Translations under genes and position numbers: made by a program
NCBI GenBank assembly: GCA_902651635.1
Contig: CACRSC010000011.1
Span: forward strand, 300,820 to 364,819
DNA length: 64,000 nt
Direction: 5' to 3'
Origin: Mastigamoeba balamuthi
Lineage: Eukaryota; Evosea; Mastigamoebida; Mastigamoebidae
Part shown: positions 11,546 to 22,554 of the stretch, piece by piece
Layout: every line of letters starts with the position of its first letter
How positions within the stretch are numbered: the stretch's first letter is position 1
The notes under the pieces: model-generated
Database searches by the model: none
The model's input: only the letters and a program-made list of their open reading frames with translations
What the model was told of the DNA's origin: nothing

Positions 11546-14500
11546 CTACTTGTGCGTGAAGGTGACCCTGAGCAGGAACCTGATGCGGACCTGGGCGGCG
11601 TTGTACACGATGATCTCGTCATGAGAGCACATGGTCTTCTTGCTCGAAGGAACAGGCTTTCCCCTCGGGACCTTGATCCCGTTCTCGCTGTGAGGAGTGA
11701 TGTGTAAGACTCTTGCAAATCGAAAAGAGAGGCTCACATGGTAGCGGTTTTTGCTGGGTCGGGTACGGTCATTCCCTGCGCCCAAGTGCTGTCAGACCCG
11801 GGCTGCGGCTTCTCCATGTATATATCCTTCGGCGTCTCAAACGGGACACCAACAGCGACCTCGTTCAGGATCATAACACCCTGTTTGCGGTGGTGAGTGA
11901 GCATGTACGTGGGACTGGAGCCACGGGCTGATACTCACGTGCGGGTTGTCCCTCGTCGTGAAGCAGTAGCTCGCGCTCTTGGACACGCAGTTGGCAAAGT
12001 AAACTGAGGGCAGCTGAGAACTGCGAAACGAGGTAAGAGTGCTTACTTCCTTTGCCGAAACGGTAGCCGGTCTTGGGGGCCTCTGGCGGCGCGATCCTCA
12101 GGCCGTTGCTCTGAAGGTGGGTGTGTTATATCATAGATCGTTTTCGCTCTCAAGCTCGAGAGCTCACGCACCAGGATGCCGACGTAGTTGGTGAGACGAG
12201 AGCCGTGCCACAGGAGCTGCCTGTTGGGGTTTTCCTTCCACGCCTCGAAGCGCGCCGTCTCGCCCTCGCGTTCGACAGCGAAGATGTCGTCGATCTTGAA
12301 GGTCCAGCCGCGGAAGTACGACGTGTCGTGCGAGTCATAGGCGTAGTTTTCGAGCATCTTGTAGAGCTCGCCCTCCTTGTCCAGCGGCGTGATGTTGGTC
12401 TTGAGCGACTGGTAGTTCTTGTAGATCTTGTCGCCCTCCTCCCCGGCGCCCCTGCACAGCGCGCTGAGCCCACGCAGTGGCGGGCAGGCGGTACGCACTC
12501 GATGAGGGCGTTGGCGACCTCGATCTCGCAGAGCACGTCGAGCAGCTCGAGCTTCTGCTTGATGATCTCGACGTTGTCGATGAGCTGCGGGTCCTTCTCG
12601 CCAAAGTCGTGCGGCACGAGCGTGTAGAACTTGTTGGTGCAGTCACGGATGCGCGCCTGGCTGACGGGCTGCACCTGCAGCGCCTCGCTGGCGCTGTTGA
12701 GCACGGCGTAGGCGCTCTGGATCTGCTTCTTGGATATCTTGCCCAGCGGCATCTTCTTCACGTCGACAGCCATGGCCTTGAGCTGGTTCTTCATCATGTC
12801 CTTGTCGAAGATCGAGCTCACAAACTCCCTGACCCTCGGGTCCAGCGCCGCCGCTGCCCCCGCTGCTGCCTCGGCAGCCTTCTCGGGCTCCTGGCCGCCG
12901 GCCTCCGCACGCTTCTGGCGCTTGGCCTGCCTGCGCGACTCGACCTCGGCGAGGTCCGCGGCCGCGTCGTTACCGTCGTCGAGCTCAGTCATGTTGTACT
13001 TGCCGGGGCGCTTCTCGAACCACTGGCGCTCGCTCCAGTCGACGCCGGTGCATTCGGCGAACTTCTCGCAGAAGCGGTCGATGGCAGACGACTCGGAGAG
13101 GTTCGGGTAGGCGCGCTTGTCGCCGATCTCGGTGCCCGTGCGGCCCCAGTGTATGAAGAACGCGTAGCGCTGGGCGCTCGTCTTGAGGACCTGCATGCGG
13201 TAGAACTTGTTCACGCCCGTCGAGATGTCCGTCACGTTGAGCATCGCGTGGTACGGCGTGTGCCCGTACTGCTCGTCGTACGTCACGAGCACCTCGGCGG
13301 ACTTTCCGAACGCGGGGTCCACGCGCAGCACGTCCGTGCCGGGCTTGGGGGCGGGCTTCTTGACGGGGTTCCTGCGCTTGTTGCCCGCCGCGCGCCCCTC
13401 GTCCTCGTCGCCGGCGGCAGCTGCGGCCTTGCTGGCCTCCTTCTCGGCGCGCTCCTTGAAGTACTTGCGCGCGACGACGCTGTCCTTGGGCTCGGGGCTG
13501 CCCTCGAGCAGGTACCTCTTGACGCCCTCGGGCTTGCGCAGCAGCGCGACGCCGCCCTCGGCGCTGCGCTCGCAGAGGTCCGCGAGCCACTGCGCGCTGA
13601 CGAACGGCGCCCCGTCGTCGAGGGCCTTCTGGACCTTCTTGGTCTTGCGCGCCCTGCTCAGCTCCGAGGCCCCGGCCACGAACACCGTCGCGCCCTCGTC
13701 CGAGACGGTGCCCCCGTGCGCCTCGACCGTCTCGGCCAGCGCGTCGCGCGAGGACCCCAGCTCCTTGGCCGAGCCCGCGAAGCCCACGACAATGCCGTAG
13801 AGCTCCTGCCCCGCTGGCGGCTCCTCCTCTGGCCCCGCCGGCTCCATCTCCACGTCCTCCTCCTTCTTCTCTGCCCCCGCGGCGTCCGGGGCTGCGGCTG
13901 CGGCTGCGGCCGCGGGTGCTGCAGGGTCGGAGGAGCCGGGGGCGGCGAACGCGGGCTGGGGGTCGGTGGGGTGGTCCTTGGGGTAGGCAAAGTCCTTGAG
14001 CCACTTGTTGCGGGCCCTCAGCGCCTCGGGGATCTTCCAGCGGTAGCGCTGGACAGAGGGCCCCGTCCACGAGCAGCGCGTGAACGTCGTCAGCCACCCC
14101 TTGCACTTGTACTCGAGCGTGTTGTAGTGCACCTCGGGGCCCTTGCACTCGGGGCAGGGGCCCGTCTTGCCCCACAGCAGCCCGTCGGCGGCGACGTGCA
14201 GCAGAATGTGCGGCGAGACCTTCTCGGTGCGCATGCCGTTGGCGTCGACGAGCTCCTTGATGAGCTTGGCGTTCACGCCCTCCGCCAGCTCGTCCTGCGC
14301 GAGGCGACGCCAGAGAGTGGTGAGTGTCAGGAGGGGAGGGGCTGCATGTGCTGTTTGTTTGTTGCCTTCATGTCCCAGAGCTTGGTGATCTCCGCCTTGC
14401 GACGCTCCTCCGTGGCCGGGTCCTCAGCCCCCTTGTCCTTGAGCTTCTTCTTGAGCTGCAGCTGGTCATCCCAGCTGGCAGAGAGCTCAGTTGTGTGCTG

Positions 14501-15033
14501 TGGTGTGGCCAGCAGGGGTGGAGAACCCGATGCACTCGGCAATCAATTGTGCTACCGAAAGGAGATCGTTCGTTGAAAGGAAAACGGCGCCACTTGCGAC
14601 GCGAGGAGGGAGGGATCATCGCACCGGAGGTACTCCCAGCCCTTGAGCTCGCGCAGGGCCGCGAAGTTGGGGGCGTCGTCGTCGCCCTTGTTGCAGCACT
14701 TCGTGTGGTACCACCCCATGTCCCTGCAGAGGGCAGGCAGGCCCGCGGCCCCTCAGCACCACGGCCCCCGCGTCTCCCCACGCCAACAAGGACGAGGGCC
14801 CGAGGGGGGAGGGTGTGGGAAGGCGGATACCAGCCGTCGTGCATGGTGCTCTTGGTCTCCCAGCCCACGCGGACGGAGCCCTCGGAGATGCCCCCCTTGC
14901 ACGACTTGCACGACGAGCGGCCGCTCTTCGCGTACTCTGCGCGCAGGAGGCACGCGGTCAGTCGCAGGAGGGCGAGGGGGCGAGCGGAGAAGGCCCGCGC
15001 ACCGACGTAGTAGCCACCACGGTCGCTCGACAT
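11546..15033 (-). CDS. PARP1: Poly(ADP-ribose) polymerase 1
   Basis: This is a nuclear DNA-break sensor that builds poly(ADP-ribose) from NAD+. It is about 930 residues from roughly ten exons. The order is: zinc finger 1 (residues about 8-80; VEYAKSGRSSC, WYHTKCC), the PADR1/zinc-3 domain (about 115-215; CPECKGP, KCKGWLTTFTRC), an acidic Ala-rich linker, BRCT (about 280-370), WGR (about 455-565), the helical regulatory domain and the ADP-ribosyltransferase domain. The catalytic H-Y-E triad is present: LLWHGSRLTNY, GKGIYFA and HDEIIVY. The second zinc finger of animal PARP1 is absent: RWDDQLQLKKK runs directly into LWDMKDELAEG. That junction is a GC-AG intron (14295-14365). Start ATG 15033 gives the family N-terminus. 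Confidence 0.93.
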
Positions 15034-15423
15034 CGCCGGCTGCTTTACGAAAGCGACGAAACCGCCGAGGAGGAAAAAATACTTTACGATGGAGATACTA
15101 ATCGAATCCAAAAAAAGGACCGGAGGAAAAGAGACTGGAGGAACGATTCTTGTCATGACTGTGCTTCCATAAGAACGCCCACACCGTTCGCTGCCCCGAA
15201 AGGAAAGACCGAGCACCACGAAAGGGCCAGCAGCCAAACGAGAGCGTGGGGAGAAGATACGAGAATCCGCGATCACGCTAGATACCAGATCAGATTTTGA
15301 TTTCCGCCCGATGACGTCACATCCCAACACGCGCGCTCGCGTTTCGTCGCCAACGCCAGACGCCCCCCCCACCACCACCCACCGCCCACAGAGCCAGAGG
15401 GCCGCGCACAGGCAGCAGGCACG

Positions 15424-18400
15424 ATGTCGGGGATGGACGAGTTCGAGCGAGCGGTGGCCGTGGCGTGCGACGCCCAGGCGCCCGCGGAGACGCGCCAGGC
15501 GGCCACGGCCTACCTCGAGGCCGCGCGCGACCAGCCGGGCGCCTGGCGCTACTGCCTCTCGCACGTCTACGCGCCCGCGGGGCCCGAGCAGCTCAAGTTC
15601 GTCTGCCTGCACGTCCTGCAGGGCGTCGTCAACTCCTCCAGGTCCGCCGGTGGCGTTTGTGGCGCGTTTTGCGTGTCTGTGCAGCGAATATCAACGCGTC
15701 TCTGTCGCCTTTGGGCGTCTCTGCCGCGCGGAGTGGGAGGGGCGCTGACACGCGGGCGCAGGATGGACCAGATGGAGGCGGCGGAGAAGGCGGAGCTGCT
15801 GACGACGCTGGTGAACTGGGGCATCACGTACCTGCCCGCTAACCAGTCGGAGAGCATCTGTGCGGCACACCCCACCGCCACCCCTCCCTGTGAACTTCAT
15901 TTCCCTCTTCCTCTGCACTGCACTCGCTCTGCTCTGCTCTTCTCTTCTCTCTCTCTCTTGTCTCTCTGCACTTCCTCTCGATGGCTCGCGCGAGTGTTGC
16001 TGGCGTGTGGCCCCCCCCTTGTGCTGAGATCTGTGGGGTGGGCTCTGTTTTGCCCAGCGGTGAAGAACAAGTACGCGCAGGTCGTGGTGCAGGCGATGAA
16101 GAGGAACCCGCAGGGCCCTGCGGCGTGGCCCACGTTCTTTGACAGCTTCCTGGGGGCCTCGATGCAGTACGAGGCCGTGCTCGACGCCCTCCTGCGCATC
16201 CTCGTCTCTTTCCACGAGGAGATTGTCGACTCCCAGCGCAGCCAGGGCCCCGACGCCGCCCTCTGCACGCAGATCGTCAGTGACCCCCACCTCCCGCCCA
16301 CAGACGGCGCTCTGCTGCTGAGCTCGCCTGATGATCTTCCCTTTCCTCTCTTCTCTTCGGTGCGACCAGAAAGACGTGCTGAGGGAGCGCACGACGGACC
16401 AGCTCGCGGAGCTCTGGTACGCGACGATGACCACCTTCGCGCTCAGCAAGCCCGCTCTGGCCTCGGCCGCCCTGCGCTGTGTCCGCCTCTACATCGGTGC
16501 GGGGCCCCCGCGCCTGCGAAGGAGCCGCTGGGTAACTGGCGACTGACGGGGGGGGCGTCTGCTGGCAGAGTGGATCAACCTGAAGCTGATCGCGAACGAG
16601 AGGTACCTGGCGCTGTTCTACAAGTTCCTCGAGCACGCGGCGTTCCGCGAGGACGCGTGCGAGTGCCTGTACGAGGTCATGACCAAGGGCATGGACAACT
16701 GCGCAAAGGTCGACCTCGTGCTGCAGCTGCGCCCCGACGCGGTCGCAGCCCAGCCCGCCTGCCAGGACTCGGATTACCTCTCGGCCGTCGGCAAGCTCGT
16801 CTCCACCGCCGCCCTCGCGCTCCTCTCGTGCTGCGAGAAGGTTGGCTTTCTTTCATTTGCCCGCGGAGAATTCAATTGAAACTGAAATTCCCCACCGCTG
16901 CAGATGCAGACGGCCGAGGCAGGGACGCAGGAGGCGCTCAAGTACGCGGAGGCCGCGAGGTCGCTGAGCGACAGCCTGCTGCCGCTGTCGTTTGCGTACT
17001 TTAGCCGCCTGAACTGGGACGAGTCGTGCAACATCGCCCTGCTGCAGGTCATCCACACGTTCATCTCCAAGTTCAAGGCCACGTTTGTGAGCTTCCCGCA
17101 GTGGCTTCCTCTCTTCCCTCCCCCGCCTTTCGTTGCTGAGTGGCACCCCCGCGCAGGTCCGAGGCGAGCCGCCGTCGGTGCAGCACGTGCAGGTGCTGCT
17201 GCCCGCGATACTGAGCAAGGCCAGGCAGACGTCGCCGTCGGCGATCGCGATGCGCGGCATCGACGACGACGAAATCGACGCGCTCGAGGAGTTCCGCAGG
17301 CAGCTCTTCGCTGTGTTCCGCCTGATCGTCCGCATGTCGCAGGACCACGCGACGGCCTTTGTGCAGGGCATCCTCGACGCCCTCTGCGCGGCCCCCATCG
17401 CCTCCGTGCCGGCCGACGAGGCCGAGGCGGTCCTCTCGCTGTTCCACACGATGGGAGAGAGCGTCTTCACCGCCTCGCCGTCGAGCCCCACGCCCGCGGC
17501 CCGCGCCATGGTCACGTCGTCGGACGGGCCCGTGGCCATGCCGAGCACGATAGACGCGTTCTTCCAGCGCGCGCTGCTGCAGATCGCCTCGAGCAGTGCG
17601 GGGAATTCTGTTTGCCAATTGAATTCCGATTGGGGCTCAGTTGATTTCCTCCCCAATTGCCCTCGCAGGCATCCCGTCGCACCCGCACCCGTCGGTGTCG
17701 CTCGTCTACTTCGAGATCCTCGTGCGCTACGCCAAGCACATGCCCACCAACGTCCCCGCGGCCCTCACCACCACCATCTCCACGATCATAGACCACAGGC
17801 ACGCGCGAAATGCCTGCGCCGTTTCCTGGAATTGCAAATCTGTGTGCTGACGGGGGCGCCGCGCCGCGCAGGGGCATGCGCCACCCGGACGCGGCGGTGC
17901 GGCAGAAGGCCTGCCACATCTTCCAGAGGTTCGCCAGGGTCATGCGGTCGCAGATGGGCCCCTACGCCAGCGATATCTACGCGTCGGTCGCCCCGATACT
18001 CTCGATCGGCGGCGTCGCCGCGGGCGCCGAGGCCGAGCGGCCCCAGCTGGCCGTGGAGGACCAGCTGAACATCTACGAGTCGCTCGGGTTCATCGCGGGC
18101 TCTGCGCGCGCCAGCAGCCAGCCGGGCTTCGCGCGCGCGCTCAGCGAGCCCCTCGTCGCGCAGATCGGCGTCCTCGTCGCGCAGGCCCCGTACCGCTCGC
18201 AGCCCGCTGACCGCGCCGCGCTGTCCTCCGCGCTCTGCAGCATCGTCACCGCCCTCACTCTCTTCAGCAAAGGTGCGGGAGCGCTCGCTCTGCCGCTGCT
18301 GCTGCGCTTGTTGCTGAGACAAGAGGGACCGCAGGGTTCGTGCTGCCTGTCAGTGGCAACGACGTTGAGGCCCACAACGCCACGGCGGCGTGCTTCGCGA

Positions 18401-19450
18401 CGGCGCTGACGGAGGCGTTCGGGGCGCTGTCGGCGATGCCCGAGGACGCGCAGCTGCGCGAGAAGTGCATCGCGCTGCTGCACAGGATGATCGAGGGGCT
18501 GGGCGACCAGCGCTCGCTGCCGCTGATCCCAGGCGTCCTGCGCCAGCTCACGTCGCTCGCGCTGGCGCCCGGCGACCAGCACGTCCGCGCGCTAAACGAG
18601 ATGCTCGTGCTCGCGCCGCAGATCGCGGGCAAGTTCCGCGAGAACGCGCAGGCGGTGCTGGGCGAGGTCGTGCCTGCTATACTGGGCAGCACCAACGAGG
18701 CCATGGCCGCGCTGATGGCCGCGGGCCCTTCGGGACCCTCTGGGCCCTCGGGGGCCATCGGGGAGGAGATGCGCGAGCTGACGGAGCTGCTCAAGACGCT
18801 CGTCAGCTGCATCAACACGCTCGTGACCACGGGGCTCGCGCGCGTGCTCGTCTGCCACCAGATGCAGACGACCATCGGCTGCGTAATCTACGGCATCACT
18901 GCCCTCGACTACGGGGTTCGGCACTTGTTTGCCCCCAGAGGAGCGACGCGCGTGCGACTGACCTGCGCCCTGCGTGTGAGCAGAGCAGGAAGGTGTGCGT
19001 CAAGTGCCTGGAGAGGCTCATGGAGACGTGGGGCGGCCAGCCTGACGGCGCTGGGGTGCCGGGGTTCGAGCAGTACACCGTGCAGAACATCATCCCGGTT
19101 GTAATGCGAGCGGCGATCGAGGTCGCCCCGTTTGCCAGCACCGACGCGGGAGCCTCGTCGATGCTGACGGAGTGCGTCCGGACGCTGCTCACGGCCGCAG
19201 CCCGCTGCAGCGGCGGGCAGCCCGCCTCGTTTGCGCAGTATGTCCACGACAACGTGCTCCTCGACCCGCTGGTGGGCTGCCCTCCACAGGCCGCGCAGGC
19301 GTTTGCACAGACGTTGGTCTTGGCGGACCAAAAAGCGCTCGTCAATGCCACCAAGGTGCGCTTTTGCGGTAGCTATCAGCTCTGTACTGACCAGGACAAC
19401 CGAATGCGCAGGCTGTTGCCGAGGCCATCAAGCAGAAGCACGTTCGATAA
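15424..19450 (+). CDS. XPOT: Exportin-T (tRNA nuclear export receptor)
   Basis: This is a karyopherin that carries mature tRNA out of the nucleus with Ran-GTP. It is about 1,000 residues from around twelve exons, with introns of 60-200 nt. The family pattern is recognisable along its length: QLKFVCLHVLQGVV near the N-terminus; EWINLKLIANERYLALFYKF; MTKGMDNCAKVDLV; HPSVSLVYFEILVRYAKHMP; HPDAAVRQKACHIFQRFARVM; and LERLMETWGG near the end. It is built entirely of HEAT-like helices, as expected. The last exon ends AEAIKQKHVR at 19450. The ATG at 15424 follows an AC-rich leader. It stands head to head with PARP1, about 390 nt between starts, so the two could share a promoter region. Confidence 0.9.
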
Positions 19451-19604
19451 AGAGGCTGGCGCGTGATTGTCGACGGAATGGGGGGCGTGGACATCGGCAC
19501 GACTCCCACTTAAAAGTATGCAAAGTAGAAAAACAAAGGAGTAGCACTGTCACGGATCCTGACATTGCCCATGTCAAAGAGGAGAATGAGGGAGGGTCTG
19601 CGTG

Positions 19605-22364
19605 TCAGTTGGTGCCCGGTGCGAATATGACCTGGTCCTTGCGCTTCCCGTCCTTGGACTTGCCCGGCTCGCGGTTGAGCGCAGCCGGGTGCGAGTTCAG
19701 CTCCGGGGGGATGTCGCCGCCAGAGTCGATGAGCATCTTGCGGAGGTCGAACATGATGTCCGTGTCGTCGGGCATGAGCAAGCTCACCGCAATTCCCTTC
19801 TGCCCTGCACGTCCCGTTCGGCCCGACCTGTGCGTGTAGTCCTCGATCGTCTTGGGCATGTCGAAGTTGATGACGATCCTGATGCCCTTGACATCAATAC
19901 TGCGCGGAGCAAAGTCAGCACAGCACGCCAGAACGCGCACAACCGGAGGAGAGGAAGATTGCCTACCCTCTTCCAGCGACGTCTGTAGCGACAAGCACGT
20001 CGAAGCGGCCAGTGCGGAACCCCTCCATGGCCTGCTCACGCTGCTCCTGCGAGCGGCCGCTGTGCAGCGCAGTTGAGCGGTAGCCGTCCGAGGAGATCAT
20101 CTTGGACACCGAGTCTGCCGAGCGCTTCTTGTTGACGAAGACGATGGCCGGCGTCCCGAACTCGGCCAGCGCCGAGAGCATCGCGTTGCGCTTGGCACCC
20201 TCGTTGGTGATCCACAGGATGCGCTGCTCGACCGTGTTCACGACGCGGCCGACCGACCCGATGAGCACCTGCGCGGGGCGGCGCAGGTACTTGCGCGCCA
20301 GGCGCTCCACCGCGGGCGGCATCGTGGCGCTGAACATGATCGTCGTGCGGTACGCGATCTTCGAGGCGCCGGCGCGCAGCGCGAGCTCCTGGCGCTCGGC
20401 CTCGGCCTCGTCGAGCGACTTGAGGTTGGACGCGGGCATCGCCTCGAAGACGGCGTTTACCTGCGGCTCGAAGCCCATGTCGACCATCCTGTCGGCCTCG
20501 TCGAGGACGACGTAGATGCACTGGTTGAGCACGAGGTAGCGGCGCTCGATGCAGTCGTTGATGCGGCCGGGGGTGGCCACGACGCACTCGCAGCCGCGGT
20601 GCATGACAAAGGCCTGGTCCTCGATCGACTGGCCTCCGACGAGGGCGATGGCGCGCACGCCCATGTCCGCCCCGAGCTTCACGACCTCGGTCTCGTTCTG
20701 CTGCACGAGCTCGCGCGACGGCGCCATGATCACCGCGTACGGCCCCTCGGCCTCGTTGTCCGCGCTCATCCTCGGCAGCCTCGACACGTACACCAGCATC
20801 GGAATGACAAACGCCGCCGTCTGTGCAGAGAGAGCAGCAGCAACACGCGCGCACGTTAGCGCCCCAGCAACGACAAGAGCAGTCGAAGCGCTGCCAACGA
20901 GAGACTCTCCACCCAGAGGCCTCCCCAGGGTCACAGAGAGGTGTCCCGTGGGGGCCACACATGGGTGGCATTCGCAGCCCAGCAGGGACGAGGGGAGGCG
21001 GGTCGGTACCTTGCCAGAGCCCGTCTCAGCGACACCGATGATGTCGCGGAACTGGAGGCCGATGGGGATGGAGGCCATCTGGATGGCGGTGGGCTTCTTG
21101 TAGTTGGCCTTGGCGACGGCTGCCATGATCTCGGCGGGCAGGTTGGCCTCCCTCCACGAGCGTATGGGGTTGGGGATGTTGGCGCCCCTCGTCTGTATCT
21201 CGAAGTCCTCCTTGAAGATGCGCCAGTCGCGCTCGGTCATCTCCTCGAGCGTCTTCTCGCTCCAGTGCTTCTCGCTCTTGGTCAGCACCACGTCGGACCT
21301 CGCCAGCGCGGCCTCCTCGCGCTCCCTGGCCAGCGCGCTCTCGCGCGTCGACGCCGCAGAGGCGCTGCTGTCCTTGAACATGCGCAGCTGCTCGCGCCTG
21401 TCCATGCCCGCGTAGAACCCGCGCCCGAACATCGGCCGCACCATCGCCGCGTCCGTCGGCCCCGCGACGCTCGTGTCGTCGCTCAGGTCCCAGTCGAGCC
21501 TCCGCGCCGCCACGAACTTCTCGCTCGGCTTGAGCATCTTCCGCTTCTCCTGCCGCAGCCCCAGGTACGTCTGCTTCAGCTGCTCCAGCTCCCCTGCACT
21601 CAAGGTCCTCTCCTGCTGCTGCTGCTGCTGCTGTTGCTGTGTCCTCTCCCTCTCCCGCTCCCTCTGAGGCCCAGCGGCTGCGCTGGCGCCCGAGGAGGAG
21701 GAGGAGAGCGAGGCGAGGGCGGCACGGCGGGCCTCCTCGGCGCGGGCGCGCTGGGCGGCGACCTCGGCCTCGCGGGCGGCCATGGCGGCCTGCATGCGCT
21801 GCTCCTTGCTCACGAACGTGGGCCGCGCAGCCGCGCTGGCCTCGGCCTCGCGCTGGCGCATCAGCTCCTCGATCGACAGCGGCTCCTGCCGCCGCTTCTC
21901 CTCCTGCTGCGCCTGCGCCTGGGCCCCCTCCTCCGCCTGGTCCGCCGGCTTGGACGCTGCTGGGCGGTCCCTGTCGCGGTCGCGGTCGCGGTCTCTGTCG
22001 GGGGTGCTGTCCCGCCGCGTCCGCTTGGCGTCGCGCGAGTCGCGCTCCCTCTCCCCGCGCCCGTAGTCCCGCGTGTCGCGGGCGTCGCGGGAGTCACGGG
22101 AGTCGCGCTCCCTGTCCCTGCGCACGTCGCGGTCGCGGTCTCTGCTGTCCCTGGTGTCCCTGGTGTCCCTGGTGTCCCTGCTGTCCCTGCTGTCTCTTGT
22201 GTCTCTGGCGTCTCTCGAGTCGCGGGGGCGGCGGTCGCGCTCGCTGTCCCTGCGTTGGGGCGAGTGAGGACCGAAGACGAGTGAGAGAGCATTGGCCCCT
22301 ACCTGCGGCGCGGGGAGCGGCTGCGGCTGCGGCTGCGACTGCGGGAGCGACGGCGGCGGTCCAT
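19605..22364 (-). CDS. DDX23: DEAD-box splicing helicase DDX23/Prp28
   Basis: This is the RNA helicase of the U5 snRNP that helps exchange U1 for U6 at the 5' splice site. It has four exons. The N-terminus (start ATG 22364) is an Arg-Ser stretch, then Arg-Asp repeats, as in human DDX23. A helical linker (WSEKTLEEMTERDWRIFKED) leads to the helicase core: Q motif GYK/NYKKPTAIQ, motif I AETGSGK, Ib VATPGR, motif II DEAD (VVLDEADRMVDMGF), motif III SAT, motif VI HRSGRTGRAG. The tail SKDGKRKDQVIFAPGTN ends at 19605. One intron splits motif I right after AETGSGK (about 20820-21010) and another lies before IDVKGIRIVINFDMP. All catalytic motifs look intact. Confidence 0.95.
22141..22215 (-). repeat. 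Short tandem repeat encoding Arg-Asp dipeptides in DDX23
   Basis: On the plus strand this reads as degenerate units of the type ctggtgtcc. On the coding (minus) strand it gives R-D-(S/T) tripeptides such as RDSRDTRDTRDTRDS. It belongs to the RD-rich N-terminal arm of DDX23 and is likely length-variable. Confidence 0.8.
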
Positions 22365-22420
22365 TACGGCGGTGGGGTAAAGCGGGAAGAAGATTCCGCG
22401 ATTACACGTCACGGCGATAC

Positions 22421-22428
22421 AAATATCT
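22421..22428. promoter_or_regulatory. AAATATCT motif upstream of DDX23
   Basis: This AT-only-but-one octamer lies 57 nt upstream of the DDX23 ATG in otherwise GC-rich sequence, just after GATAC. The same octamer occurs 50-100 nt from other gene starts in this window (25683, 38651, 40416, 54369). A regulatory role is inference. Confidence 0.35.
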
Positions 22429-22554
22429 CAGCCAATCTCGCTCGCAGTCTCTGTTGCCCTCACTGTCTCAGTGTGCAGCTAAGTGGAATTGATCGCCTGG
22501 GGTAGTATCAACTCAATGTTACGATCTATATGTTACGCATTCCTTTTTGGTGCG

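Noticed and set aside
12477-14576. Very long open frames antisense to PARP1, and similar antisense frames elsewhere (for example 20941-22284, 55624-57192).
   Set aside because: They are side effects of high GC content and GC-rich third positions on the real strand. None has family motifs.
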